64,000 bases of DNA from Buchnera aphidicola (Acyrthosiphon lactucae) (GTDB lineage Bacteria; Pseudomonadota; Gammaproteobacteria; Enterobacterales; Enterobacteriaceae), in assembly GCF_005083565.1 (NCBI RefSeq), contig NZ_CP034891.1:496001-560000 (forward strand). Direction: 5' to 3'. The notes under the pieces were generated by a model that was given only the letters and a program-made list of their open reading frames with translations, was not told the DNA's origin and ran no database searches. Of this stretch, positions 31,666 through 41,464 are shown one piece after another (the first letter of the stretch is position 1; the number at the start of each line of letters is the position of its first letter). A program made the position numbers and the translations under genes.

Positions 31666-32591
31666 CTTAGACTTAATAAAAATTATTCAAAAAATCTATG
31701 TATGAAAAAATTATAACTTAATTGAAAAAATTTTTAAAATTAATTATAATATTTTTCATTTTTTAATGTTATTTACACATTAGAATAATAATTTAATTAT
31801 TATTCATCAAATCTTTCTTTCGAAAAAATACAGTTTAATGTTAAAAGTAATGTTTTTTGTTAAATTCTAACATAAAAAATAGCTGTGTTATTTTAAAAAA
31901 TATCAATATTATATTCTATTAGTCTGATACAATCCATTTTTCTGACTTATTTAAATTAACTAAAAGTATTTTAAAATTAATATTACTATTAATATCGCAT
32001 TTGATAATATTTTTTATTATTTTTAAAATTTATTTCTATAATTCGGATAATGAAAAAATCAATTTTAATTTATATCAAAATAACTGAATTTATTTTTTCT
32101 ATAATTAAATATAGAAAATAAAGTTAAAAAAATACAATATTATAAATAAGAAATATGATTAGAAAAGAAGTATTTAAAAAAAATAAATACTATCAAATAA
32201 AAAATTACTTTTTATTGAAATCAAAATAAACATAAATTATGAAAAGTTAATTTATAAAGCTATAAATTATTTAATTTCATTTTTTTAGATAAAAAATAAG
32301 AATTTATTTTAAATTTATATAATTAATATGATACAAATTTATATAAAAAAAAATTTTTTTATATCTCTAAGTACATAATCAAATAAAAAAATTTCTTAAA
32401 TCTTATTCAGCATTTAAATATAATAAGTATTTTTATTTTTTATAAGTTACAATTTTTAAAAATTTTATTATTTAATAGAATAAATAAAATATAATATTTA
32501 CTATACGTCAATAAAATATTTTCATATTTTAACTGATAACAAATACTTTAATGTTAAAAAACCTTTATAATATTCAAAATTAGGATTTTTT
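31666..32591. other. Gene-free, eroded intergenic region
   Basis: These 926 bases between ppiD and mdlA hold no ORF of interest, no RNA gene and no clear hairpin terminator. The sequence is almost wholly A and T with short T and A runs. In E. coli six genes (ybaV, fadM, queC, ybaE, cof, decR) lie in the corresponding interval, so this may be the remains of one or more of them, but I could not match any stretch. An AGGA Shine-Dalgarno at 32582-32585 serves mdlA. Confidence 0.6.
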
Positions 32592-34337
32592 GTGAAATTG
32601 TTTAATCAATTAAGATGGTTTTTCGTACGAGAATGGAAGAGATATTTAGGAGCAATTTTATTATTAATAATTATTGCCACATTACAATTATTACCCCCTA
32701 AAATAGTTGGTGTTTTAATAGATTTGATTATAAAAAAAAATATGCATGGCTTACAAATATTACCATGGATTTCAATTATTTTATTAATAGCTATAATTGT
32801 ATATATATTACGTTATTTATGGAGAATATTACTATTTGGTGCTTCTTATCAATTGGCTACAGAACTTCGAGTAAAATTTTATTCCTATCTCAGTCAACAA
32901 AGTCAAATATTTTTTTTAAAAAATAGAACTGGAGATTTAATAGCTAGAGCGACAAATGATGTCGATCGTATAGTTTTTGCTGCAGGAGAAGGTGTTTTAA
33001 CACTCGTAGATTCTTTAGTTATGGGTTTTTCTGTCCTAATAGTAATGAGTACTCAAATTAGTTTTTTATTAACTATCATTTCTTTAATACCTATGCCAAT
33101 TATGGCTATATTAATTAAAAAATACGGAAAAGAATTACATGAAACTTTTCGTCATGCTCAAATTGCTTTTTCCTTATTAAATAATCAAACACAAGAAATA
33201 CTAACAAGTATTCGAATGATTAGAGCTTTTGGATTAGAAAAAAATCAATCACATAAATTTGATATTATTGTAAATAATACAGGAAAAAAAAATATGGAAG
33301 TAGCTAAAATAGATGCTCGTTTTGATCCAGTAATTTATTTGTCAGTAGCTTTTTCTAATTTATTAGCTATTATCGGTGGAGGATGGCTAGTATGGAATAA
33401 TCAGATTACTATAGGACAATTAACTAGCTTTATAATGTATCTTGGATTAATGATTTGGCCTATGTTAGCTCTTGCATGGATGTTTAATATAGTTGAAAGA
33501 GGAAGTGCAGCTTGGGATAGAATTCATTCAATTATAAATAAAAAATTATATATTAAAGACGGAAATAGAACCATCCCATTATCGCCTGGTGTATTAAGCA
33601 TTAATATCAATAAATTCTATTATCCAAATAATCATATTCCAACTTTAAAAAATATAAATATTCTTCTTAAACCAGGAAAAACTCTAGGTATTTGTGGCCC
33701 TACAGGATCTGGTAAAAGTACTCTGCTAAAACTTATTCAACGACAATTTAATTTTAATAAAGAAGAAATAACTTATCATTCTTTATCATTATTAGAATTA
33801 AAAATTGATGATTGGAGAAGTCGAATTGCAGTTGTAAATCAAAATTCTTTTTTGTTTTCAGAAAGTATAGCTAACAATATATCTTTAGGCAAAAATAATG
33901 CATCTCAACAAGAAATTGAACAAGTAGCAAAATTAGCTGATGTACATAAAGATATTCTCTATTTACCAGAAAAATATGAAACTCAAGTAGGAGAACGCGG
34001 TGTAATGTTGTCTGGTGGTCAAAAACAGCGTATTTGTATAGCGCGTGCGTTATTATTAAATGCAGAAATATTAATATTAGACGATGCACTATCTGCTGTT
34101 GATGCTCAAACTGAAAACAATATCTTAAAAAATATTAATAAATGGAAAGAAAAAGGACACTCATTAATTATTACAGCACATCGTTTATCTGCATTAATTA
34201 ATTCAGACGAAATTATAGTAATAAAAAATGGTTCAATTATACAAAGAGGAAATCATTTAAAACTAATCCAAGAAGAAAATTGGTATAAATCTATGTCTTG
34301 TTATCAAAAATTAGAAGTAGAACTTGAGGATCATTAA
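32592..34337 (+). CDS. mdlA: MdlA, ABC transporter half (permease-ATPase fusion)
   Basis: MdlA and MdlB form a heterodimeric multidrug-type ABC exporter of unknown substrate. MdlA has 581 residues (E. coli 590) with an N-terminal six-helix domain and a C-terminal ATPase. Walker A is GPTGSGKST near residue 374, the signature is LSGGQKQR, Walker B is ILILDDA, and the switch His lies in TAHRLS. It uses a GTG start at 32592, preceded by AGGA, aligning with MRLFAQLSWYF of E. coli. mdlB begins 23 bases downstream. Retention of an exporter in a tiny genome suggests a symbiotic or envelope role, which is inference. Confidence 0.96.
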   Translation: MKLFNQLRWFFVREWKRYLGAILLLIIIATLQLLPPKIVGVLIDLIIKKNMHGLQILPWISIILLIAIIVYILRYLWRILLFGASYQLATELRVKFYSYLSQQSQIFFLKNRTGDLIARATNDVDRIVFAAGEGVLTLVDSLVMGFSVLIVMSTQISFLLTIISLIPMPIMAILIKKYGKELHETFRHAQIAFSLLNNQTQEILTSIRMIRAFGLEKNQSHKFDIIVNNTGKKNMEVAKIDARFDPVIYLSVAFSNLLAIIGGGWLVWNNQITIGQLTSFIMYLGLMIWPMLALAWMFNIVERGSAAWDRIHSIINKKLYIKDGNRTIPLSPGVLSININKFYYPNNHIPTLKNINILLKPGKTLGICGPTGSGKSTLLKLIQRQFNFNKEEITYHSLSLLELKIDDWRSRIAVVNQNSFLFSESIANNISLGKNNASQQEIEQVAKLADVHKDILYLPEKYETQVGERGVMLSGGQKQRICIARALLLNAEILILDDALSAVDAQTENNILKNINKWKEKGHSLIITAHRLSALINSDEIIVIKNGSIIQRGNHLKLIQEENWYKSMSCYQKLEVELEDH

Positions 34338-34360
34338 AAAACAGGTGAAAAATTTATAAT

Positions 34361-36103
34361 ATGGATCATTTAATTGAGTTTTGGCCAATTTTAAAACGTT
34401 TGCTAATTTATGTGAAACCTTATAAAAAGCAATTAATTTTAGCATTTATTTTACTTTTAAGCGGATCAATATCAGAAGTTTTAGGACCAATTTTAATAAG
34501 TTATTTTATTAATAATATTTTATCTAAACATGAGTTAAATTTATCAGTAATATTAACTATAATTATATCGTTTATAGTACTACAAATATTGTCAGTTTTT
34601 TTAAATTATTTTCAAAGTATTTTATTTAATAAGATAGCAGTAAAAAGCATTAATAAATTACGTCAAGATGTCATGTATGCTGCATTACGACAACCTATTA
34701 GTGAATTTGATTCTCAACCTATTGGACAAATGATTTCAAAAGTAACTAATGATACCGAAGCAGTAAAAGAACTATATGATACAGTTGGACCTACATTATT
34801 TCGTAGTATAATATTAATTTTTATTATATTATTTGCAATGTTTACTCTTGAATGGCATATGGCAATTATAGCTTTATTTATTTTGCCATTAGTTATTATT
34901 CTTATGTTAGTTTATCAATATTATAGTACTCCACTTTTAAGAAAAGTAAGACACTACTTAGCTGACATTAATAACAATTTTAATGAAACTATTAATGGAA
35001 TGAATGTAATTCAACAATTCCGTCAACAATATAGATTTGAAAAAAAAATAAAAAGAAGTAGTCATTTACATTATATGTCACGCATGAAAATATTAAGATT
35101 AGATGGTTTTTTATTAAGACCACTACTTAGTTTATTATCAGCTATAATATTATGTAATTTTATGTTCTTATTTAGTTTTTTCCCAATTGGAGCATTTGAG
35201 GTAGGTATACTATATGCTTTTATTACTTATCTTGGAAGACTTAATGAACCTTTGATTGCTATCACTATTCAACAATCAGTATTACAACAATCTATTGTTG
35301 CAGGAGAAAGAATATTTTTACTTATAGATTCACCACGACAAAAATATGGAAAAAATAAAGATCTATTAAAAAGTGGAAAAATAAATATTGACAACGTTAG
35401 TTTTAACTATAAAAACTGTAAAAAAAATATATTAGAAAATATTAATATTAAAATTTCTTCTAAAAGTTTTATTGCATTTGTAGGACATACTGGTAGTGGA
35501 AAAAGTACTTTAGCAAATTTACTTATGGGATATTATCCGATAAAAAATGGAAGAATATTTTTAGATAATAAGTCTATTGATTCAATAAGTCATTGTGTTT
35601 TAAGAAAAAATGTATTGATGGTACAACAGGATCCAATAATCCTCTCAGATACTGTTTTTTATAATATTACACTAGGAAGAAAAATATCTGAAGAAAAAGT
35701 TTGGAACATATTAGACACAGTTCATCTTTCATATTTAGTGAAATCTATGCCAAAGGGTATTTATTCCGTCTTAGGAGAAGAAGGTAATAATTTATCTGTT
35801 GGTCAAAAACAATTACTAGCTATTGCTAGAATACTAGTTTCATACCCTAAAGTACTTATATTAGACGAAGCTACAGCTAACATTGATTCTGGTACAGAAC
35901 AATTAATTCAAAAAACATTATTATCAATACGAAAAAACTGTACGTTAATAGTAATTGCGCATAGACTTTCAACAATTGTTGAAGCAGATTTAATTGTAGT
36001 TTTAAAACAAGGAAAAGTTATTGAGATTGGTACACATCAACAATTATTAAATAAAAAAAATTGTTATTGGAAAATGTATAAATTTCAATTATCTAAATAT
36101 TAG
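34361..36103 (+). CDS. mdlB: MdlB, ABC transporter half (permease-ATPase fusion)
   Basis: This is the partner of MdlA, 580 residues (E. coli 593). The membrane domain spans about residues 20-300. Walker A is GHTGSGKST near residue 372, the signature is degenerate (LSVGQKQ in place of LSGGQ), Walker B is VLILDEA with the catalytic Glu kept, and the switch His lies in IAHRLS. MdlA keeps a canonical LSGGQ but has Asp in place of the catalytic Glu after Walker B (LDDA), so the pair has one sound and one weakened ATP site. The stop codon directly touches the 3' end of the convergent 4.5S RNA gene. The glnK-amtB genes that follow in E. coli are absent. Confidence 0.96.
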   Translation: MDHLIEFWPILKRLLIYVKPYKKQLILAFILLLSGSISEVLGPILISYFINNILSKHELNLSVILTIIISFIVLQILSVFLNYFQSILFNKIAVKSINKLRQDVMYAALRQPISEFDSQPIGQMISKVTNDTEAVKELYDTVGPTLFRSIILIFIILFAMFTLEWHMAIIALFILPLVIILMLVYQYYSTPLLRKVRHYLADINNNFNETINGMNVIQQFRQQYRFEKKIKRSSHLHYMSRMKILRLDGFLLRPLLSLLSAIILCNFMFLFSFFPIGAFEVGILYAFITYLGRLNEPLIAITIQQSVLQQSIVAGERIFLLIDSPRQKYGKNKDLLKSGKINIDNVSFNYKNCKKNILENINIKISSKSFIAFVGHTGSGKSTLANLLMGYYPIKNGRIFLDNKSIDSISHCVLRKNVLMVQQDPIILSDTVFYNITLGRKISEEKVWNILDTVHLSYLVKSMPKGIYSVLGEEGNNLSVGQKQLLAIARILVSYPKVLILDEATANIDSGTEQLIQKTLLSIRKNCTLIVIAHRLSTIVEADLIVVLKQGKVIEIGTHQQLLNKKNCYWKMYKFQLSKY

Positions 36104-36210
36104 GAGTTTCTGTTAGCTTTATCAAACACCTGTATTAACTGATATGGCTGCTTCCTTCCGAATCTGACCAGGTATTCAATATTACAGTGTTTGGAGCTAA
36201 CAGAAAACTC
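36104..36210 (-). ncRNA. ffs: 4.5S RNA of the signal recognition particle
   Basis: On the minus strand the tip of the hairpin, GGTCAGATTCGGAAGGAAGCAG, differs little from the E. coli Ffh-binding loop (GGTCCGGAAGGAAGCAGCC). Long flanking arms pair: GAGTTTTCTGTTAGCT at the 5' end with AGCTAACAGAAACTC at the 3' end, and CCAAACAC with GTGTTTG. About 107 bases, like the 114-base E. coli RNA. It partners Ffh in targeting membrane proteins to SecY, also encoded here. A TATAAT on the minus strand at 36217-36212 is a possible -10 element, slightly close to the predicted 5' end. Ends are set by pairing and are good to a few bases. Confidence 0.93.
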
Positions 36211-36399
36211 TATTATATATTTCTTATAATAAAATAAAATTATATTTTATATTGTATAGATCAAATTTAAAATTTACAACTAATATTTATAGTTAATTGT
36301 CTATTATAAAATATATTTATAAAATAAAGAAGAATACTTTCATAATACAATAAATATTGATAGCATAATAGTCTTTTAATAAAATATTATAAAATTTAT

Positions 36400-37485
36400 A
36401 TGAGCTATCAAATATTAGCACGAAAGTGGCGTCCACAATCTTTCAAAGATGTAATTGGTCAAAAAAATATTGTAACTGCTATATCTAATGGATTATCGCT
36501 TGGACGCATTCATCATGCATGGTTATTATCTGGTACTAGAGGAATTGGAAAAACAACAATTGCTCGATTACTTGCTAAAAGTTTAAATTGTCAAAATGGT
36601 ATTACATCTAACCCTTGTAGAAAATGTGTTATTTGTCAAGAAATAGAAAAAGGATTGTCTTTAGATGTACTTGAAATAGATGCAGCTTCTCGTACTAAAA
36701 TAGAAGACATGAGAGAAATCTTAGATAATATATATTATGCTCCTACTAAAAGTCGTTTTAAAATATATTTAATTGATGAAGTTCATATGCTTTCTCGTCA
36801 TAGTTTTAATGCACTGCTTAAAACACTTGAGGAACCTCCTACACATGTTAAATTTATTTTGGCAACTACAGATATAGACCGAATTCCTAGAACTATCATC
36901 TCTCGTTGTATGTATTTTAAATTACAGATAATACCTGACGAAAAAATATTTAGCTTTTTGAAATATATTTTAATTAAAGAATCTATTAATACTGATGAAT
37001 ATTCTTTAAAAAAAATCTCTCATTATGCTAAAGGAAGTATACGAGATGCACTGAATTTATTAGAACATGCTATTAATCTTGGTAACGGTCATATTTATAA
37101 AAAAAATATAATAGAAATGTTAGGTATTCTACCTGAAAAATATTCTTTTTTATTAACTGATTCCGTTTTAAAAAAAGATTCAAAAAAAACAATGTTATTG
37201 TTACATAAAATAAGTAGTATAGGAGTAGAATGGGATGAAGTTTTAACAGAAATATTACGTTTTTTATATCATGTTTCCATATCACAAACTTTTCCATTGG
37301 TATGGGAGAAATTTTTTACTGAAACATATAAACATAAAATTCAAAAAATAGCTTTAAATATTAATAAAAAAAATGTTCAATTATGTTATCAAGTATTATT
37401 AAATGGAAGAAAAGAACTAAAATTTGCTCCAAGTCAAAAAATAGGAGTGGAAATGACTTTATTACGTGCAATTAATACAATATAA
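36400..37485 (+). CDS. dnaX: DnaX, DNA polymerase III clamp-loader subunit (gamma-like)
   Basis: DnaX is the ATPase of the sliding-clamp loader. This ORF has 361 residues and ends at RKELKFAPSQKIGVEMTLLRAINTI, the end of domain III. E. coli makes gamma (431) by ribosomal frameshifting and tau (643) by full reading. Walker A is GTRGIGKTT near residue 50, the zinc site is CNPCRKCVICQ-like, and Walker B is YLIDEVHM. So it contains a complete clamp-loader ATPase but no DnaB- or polymerase-binding region. That region reappears as a separate ORF in the same frame 45 bases downstream. No E. coli-type AAAAAAG slip site is needed or seen at the end. ybaB follows, as in E. coli. Confidence 0.96.
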   Translation: MSYQILARKWRPQSFKDVIGQKNIVTAISNGLSLGRIHHAWLLSGTRGIGKTTIARLLAKSLNCQNGITSNPCRKCVICQEIEKGLSLDVLEIDAASRTKIEDMREILDNIYYAPTKSRFKIYLIDEVHMLSRHSFNALLKTLEEPPTHVKFILATTDIDRIPRTIISRCMYFKLQIIPDEKIFSFLKYILIKESINTDEYSLKKISHYAKGSIRDALNLLEHAINLGNGHIYKKNIIEMLGILPEKYSFLLTDSVLKKDSKKTMLLLHKISSIGVEWDEVLTEILRFLYHVSISQTFPLVWEKFFTETYKHKIQKIALNINKKNVQLCYQVLLNGRKELKFAPSQKIGVEMTLLRAINTI

Positions 37486-37530
37486 AAAATAAAAATAAAT
37501 TTTAACAAATTATTCTAGTATCAATAAAAA

Positions 37531-38118
37531 ATGAATCATATAACAAATTTAGTTTTAAAAAATAGAAATGAGTTATTTGAAAATAAAAAAAAAATAATAT
37601 CTCTTAACAACAAGATAAATAAAAAAAATCATTATATAAAAAAAATAAATTTATTATCTAATAAAAATAATTATCAATTACAATTTTTAAAAAATAACAA
37701 AATAATAATCAGATTAAAAGAAAAAATCAAAAAAATAGATCCTTGGTATGCAGAAATATGTAAATTAAAAAAACTACCAATACATGTAAAACAATTAGCA
37801 ATGCATACTTCATACAAAAATACCTTAAACTATTGGTATATATATTTAACTGATAAAAAAAAACATCTAATGCAGTACAATACATGGATATTTTTAAAAA
37901 AAGAACTTCATACAATAACTACAAAAAAAATCCAATTAATTGTAGAAGAAAAAAAAGAACATATATTAACTCCTTATGAATGGTTTCATAAAATATATAA
38001 AGAAAAAATATCAGAAGAGTATTCATCATTAAAAAAGGATACTAATATTAAAATATTAAAGAAATTTTTTAATTTAACATTTCAAAAAAACAATATTAAT
38101 TTATTTGCAATAGACTAA
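37531..38118 (+). CDS. Freestanding DnaX tau C-terminal fragment (domains IV-V)
   Basis: This 195-residue ORF matches the C-terminal part of E. coli tau: [21 protein letters not shown] against DPWAAQVSQLSLPKLVEQVA, then [14 protein letters not shown] against RTPLEWRQAIYEEK, and NIKILKKFF against NIQTLRRFF near the end. Its first residues ([11 protein letters not shown]) resemble the VLAARQQLQ stretch of domain IV. Tau domain V holds the polymerase alpha subunit and domain IV contacts DnaB. It is in the same frame as dnaX but separated by three stops (37483, 37516, 37525), so no slippage could fuse them. No good Shine-Dalgarno is visible before the ATG. It contains ten A at 37585-37594. The frame is open throughout in AT-rich DNA, which argues for selection. 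Function as a separate subunit is inference. Confidence 0.82.
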   Translation: MNHITNLVLKNRNELFENKKKIISLNNKINKKNHYIKKINLLSNKNNYQLQFLKNNKIIIRLKEKIKKIDPWYAEICKLKKLPIHVKQLAMHTSYKNTLNYWYIYLTDKKKHLMQYNTWIFLKKELHTITTKKIQLIVEEKKEHILTPYEWFHKIYKEKISEEYSSLKKDTNIKILKKFFNLTFQKNNINLFAID

Positions 38119-38165
38119 AAATAAAAAATATTATTTTCATATTATCAAAAGAGAGATTAATACAT

Positions 38166-38495
38166 ATGTTTAGTAAAGGTGGTTTAGGTAATTTAATGAA
38201 ACAAGCACAACAAATGCAAGAAAAAATGGCGAAAATACAGGAAGAAATAGCTCAAATGGAAGTTACTGGAGAGGCAGGAGCTGGATTAGTAAAAGTAACG
38301 ATTAATGGAGCACATAATTGCAGACGTGTCGAAGTAGATCCTAGTTTACTTCAAGATGACAAAGATATGCTAGAAGATTTAGCAGCTGCTGCATTTAATG
38401 ATGCAACTAGAAGAATATCTGAAGTACAAAAAAAGAAAATGTCTGCTATATCGACAGGAATGCAGTTACCGACAGGATTTAATCTACCTGTTTAA
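38166..38495 (+). CDS. ybaB: YbaB, nucleoid-associated protein (EbfC family)
   Basis: YbaB/EbfC is a small DNA-binding dimer that affects nucleoid structure. It has 109 residues, the same length as in E. coli, beginning [21 protein letters not shown] and ending [14 protein letters not shown]. The composition is much less Lys/Ile-biased than its neighbours, indicating strong conservation. GAGAGAT precedes the start at 38166. It follows dnaX in the usual dnaX-ybaB-recR-htpG order, with recR missing. Confidence 0.96.
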   Translation: MFSKGGLGNLMKQAQQMQEKMAKIQEEIAQMEVTGEAGAGLVKVTINGAHNCRRVEVDPSLLQDDKDMLEDLAAAAFNDATRRISEVQKKKMSAISTGMQLPTGFNLPV

Positions 38496-38646
38496 AATTA
38501 ATATAAAAAATAGAAAAAAACTATACCAGTAAATCTTTGTAAGTTTATATAAAATACTTATTTTTCTATAAAAGTAATTCTATTACAAACTACTTTTTAT
38601 TCTTTAAAAAATCACTTTTATTATTAATTTAAAAAGAGATATTTGT

Positions 38647-40521
38647 ATGAAAACACAAAAAAAAGAAGTCTATAATTTTCAATCAGAAGTTAAACAATTA
38701 TTACATTTAATGATCCACTCACTATATTCCAATAAAGAAATTTTCTTGAGAGAATTAATATCTAATTCATCAGATGCAATAGATAAATTACGATTTCAAT
38801 CTATATCATCACCAGAATTATATGAAAATAATAGTGATGTTAAAATTCAAATATCTATTAATAAAGCACAAAGAACAGTGACCATTAATGATAATGGTAT
38901 TGGAATGACTAAAAAAGATACTATTGAAAATCTTGGTACTATTGCTAAATCAGGAACAAAATCATTTCTTGAATCTCTAGAAAATAAACAAAATAAAAAA
39001 AATGAATTAATTGGAGAATTTGGAGTTGGTTTTTATTCTTCTTTTATTGTATCGGAAAAAGTATCAGTTAGAACTAGATTTGCTGGTTTACAATCTAATG
39101 AAGGAATATTGTGGGAATCTTCAGGAGAGGGGGAATACAATATTACACAAATTACAAAAAAAAGTAGAGGAACTGAAATCACTTTATTTTTAAAAAAAGA
39201 AGAAGAAGAATTTTTAGAAATATGGCGTATTAAGAGTATAATTAGTAAATACTCTGATCATATTACAATTCCAATATATATACAAAATTATGACGAAAAA
39301 AATAAAACATATTTTTGGGAACAAATTAATAAAGCTAAAGCATTATGGACATTAAATAAATCTTCTATTACTGATGATGATTATAAAGATTTTTATAAAC
39401 ATCTTACTAACGATCAAAATAATCCACTGATTTGGAGTCATAATCATGTAGAGGGAAATCAAGAATATATTAGTTTGTTATATGTTCCTGAAAAAGCAGC
39501 TTGGGATATATGGAATAGAGATAACAAACATGGTTTAAAACTATATGTAAAACGTGTTTATATTATGGATAATTCTCAAGCTTTTCTTCCTAATTACTTG
39601 CGTTTTATAAGAGGTTTAATAGATTCAAGTGATTTACCATTAAATATTTCCCGTGAAATATTACAAGATAATTCTATTACTGAAAAATTAAGAAAAGCGC
39701 TAATTAAAAGATCTTTAAATATGTTAAATAAATTAGCAGAAGATTTTAATGAAAAATATCAAATTTTTTGGAATCAATTTGGACTTGTCTTAAAAGAAGG
39801 GCCTGCAGAAGATCATGAGAATTTAGATAAAATTGCTAATTTATTACGTTTTTCATCTATAAAAAGCAATAATTCTGAACAAAACATATCTTTAAAAGAA
39901 TATGTATCTAATATGAATGAAAAACAAGAAAAAATATATTATATTACTGCAGATAGTTATTCAGCAGCAAAAAATAGTCCTCATTTAGAATTATTTAAAA
40001 AAAATAATATTGATGTTTTATTATTATCAGATCGAATTGATGAATGGATGATGAATTATCTTACTGAATTTCAAGGAAAAAAATTTCAATCTATTAGTAA
40101 AGAAGATTCATCACTTAATAAAATAACAAACGAAAAAAAAATAAAAAATAACGAAGTTTCAATGGAGATGATTGAATTTTTAAAAAAAGTAAAAAAAATA
40201 CTTGGCAATAAAGTGAAAGATGTAAGATTAACACACCGATTAACAGAAACTCCTTGTGTTTTACTTAGTGATTCTGCTGAAATGACTACACAAATGGCTA
40301 AACTTTTTTCTGCAGCAGGTCAATCTGTGCCAGAATTAAAATATATTTTTGAAATTAATCCAGAGCATATTCTAATAAAAAAAATATCTTTAATTAAAGA
40401 TGAAAATGAATTTAATCAGTGGATTAAATTATTATTAGATCAAGCATTATTAGCTGAAAAAGGTAATCTAGAAAATCCACATAAATTTATTACTAGAATG
40501 AATACACTGCTTCTTAAATAA
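38647..40521 (+). CDS. htpG: HtpG, Hsp90-family chaperone
   Basis: HtpG is a dimeric ATP-dependent chaperone. It has 624 residues, equal to E. coli. The N-terminal GHKL ATP site is intact: [21 protein letters not shown], and GEFGVGFYS. The middle domain carries the catalytic Arg region ([10 protein letters not shown]), and the C-terminal dimer domain ends [21 protein letters not shown] lies before the ATG. A strong palindromic hairpin lies 11 bases after the stop. adk follows as in E. coli. Confidence 0.98.
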   Translation: MKTQKKEVYNFQSEVKQLLHLMIHSLYSNKEIFLRELISNSSDAIDKLRFQSISSPELYENNSDVKIQISINKAQRTVTINDNGIGMTKKDTIENLGTIAKSGTKSFLESLENKQNKKNELIGEFGVGFYSSFIVSEKVSVRTRFAGLQSNEGILWESSGEGEYNITQITKKSRGTEITLFLKKEEEEFLEIWRIKSIISKYSDHITIPIYIQNYDEKNKTYFWEQINKAKALWTLNKSSITDDDYKDFYKHLTNDQNNPLIWSHNHVEGNQEYISLLYVPEKAAWDIWNRDNKHGLKLYVKRVYIMDNSQAFLPNYLRFIRGLIDSSDLPLNISREILQDNSITEKLRKALIKRSLNMLNKLAEDFNEKYQIFWNQFGLVLKEGPAEDHENLDKIANLLRFSSIKSNNSEQNISLKEYVSNMNEKQEKIYYITADSYSAAKNSPHLELFKKNNIDVLLLSDRIDEWMMNYLTEFQGKKFQSISKEDSSLNKITNEKKIKNNEVSMEMIEFLKKVKKILGNKVKDVRLTHRLTETPCVLLSDSAEMTTQMAKLFSAAGQSVPELKYIFEINPEHILIKKISLIKDENEFNQWIKLLLDQALLAEKGNLENPHKFITRMNTLLLK

Positions 40522-40532
40522 TAAAAAAATAT

Positions 40533-40561
40533 GATTACTACTATATATGATAGTAGTAATC
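40533..40561. terminator. Perfect 11-base hairpin between htpG and adk
   Basis: GATTACTACTA (40533-40543) and TAGTAGTAATC (40551-40561) form a perfect 11-base stem with a 7-base loop. It has no T tract on the plus side, so it may be an mRNA-stabilising or processing hairpin for htpG or a weak terminator. It lies 36 bases upstream of the adk start. Confidence 0.55.
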
Positions 40562-40597
40562 TTCAGATTAACTTATATTATGAGTAAGAAATTAATT

Positions 40598-41245
40598 ATG
40601 CGTATTATTTTACTAGGTGCACCTGGTACAGGTAAAGGAACACAGGGAAAATTTATTACAGAAAAATACAATATTCCTCAAATATCTACAGGTGATATGC
40701 TAAGAAAAAGTATTAATTCAAACAATCAAATAGGAATAATTATTAAAAATATTATAGAAGAAGGCAAACTAGTTTCTGATAAAATTGTATGTAATTTAAT
40801 TAAAAAAAGAATTAAAAAAAAAGACTGTATCAATGGTTTTTTATTAGACGGTTTTCCAAGAACTATTGAACAAGCTTTTTACTTAACGAAAAATAAAATA
40901 AAAATAGATTATGTATTAGAATTTATGATGCCACATAAAACTATATTAGAACGTATTTCAGGTAGACGAATACATGCTCAATCAGGTCGTATCTATCATA
41001 TAAAGTTCAATCCTCCAAAAAATAAAAATAAAGATGATTTAACTGGAGAACCACTAATTATAAGAGAAGATGATAAGAAAAAGAGTGTTGAAAAGAGATT
41101 AGAAGAATACAAAAAAACACATTATCCATTAGTTAATTATTATATTAATCAAAATAAAATAGGTAATATAAAATTTTTTCAAATTAATGCTATGCACGAA
41201 TTATTATTGATCAAAAAAAAAGTAGAATTAATTTTAAAAACATAA
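40598..41245 (+). CDS. adk: Adenylate kinase
   Basis: Adk interconverts AMP, ATP and ADP. From the ATG at 40598 it has 215 residues (E. coli 214), starting MRIILLGAPGTGKGTQ with the P-loop GAPGTGKGT at residues 7-15. The AMP-binding STGDMLR, the LLDGFPRT motif and the LID region (ISGRRIHAQSGRIYH) are present. Earlier in-frame starts at 40547 and 40580 add sequence with no counterpart and the first lies in the hairpin. The stop is only 3 bases from the 3' end of the convergent tRNA-Arg. Confidence 0.96.
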   Translation: MRIILLGAPGTGKGTQGKFITEKYNIPQISTGDMLRKSINSNNQIGIIIKNIIEEGKLVSDKIVCNLIKKRIKKKDCINGFLLDGFPRTIEQAFYLTKNKIKIDYVLEFMMPHKTILERISGRRIHAQSGRIYHIKFNPPKNKNKDDLTGEPLIIREDDKKKSVEKRLEEYKKTHYPLVNYYINQNKIGNIKFFQINAMHELLLIKKKVELILKT

Positions 41246-41248
41246 TTT

Positions 41249-41322
41249 TGCGTTCTACAGGATTCGAACCTGTGACCTACGGCTTAGAAGGCCGTTGCTC
41301 TATCCAACTGAGCTAAGAACGC
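41249..41322 (-). tRNA. tRNA-Arg (anticodon UCU)
   Basis: The minus strand gives a 74-base cloverleaf with acceptor stem GCGTTCT/AGAACGC and discriminator A. The anticodon stem ACGGC/GCCGT encloses the loop CTTCTAA with TCT, which reads AGA and AGG, AGA being the favoured Arg codon in AT-rich DNA. The T arm GGTTCGAATCC is intact. CCA is not encoded, so it must be added by a nucleotidyltransferase, unlike the initiator tRNA in this window. Confidence 0.97.
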
Positions 41323-41464
41323 ATAAAATAATTAAATTAAAATCTAACATTAATATAATATATATGCAACTAAATTAATATTAATATTATTAAATTTTAA
41401 TAATTCTAACATATATTATAGTAATATTTTTGTATACAATAAAAAATAATTGAGTTACTTACTA

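Noticed and set aside
37400..37530. Programmed ribosomal frameshift or slippage joining the two dnaX ORFs
   Set aside because: Both ORFs are in the same frame and are separated by three in-frame stops, so a single frame change cannot join them.
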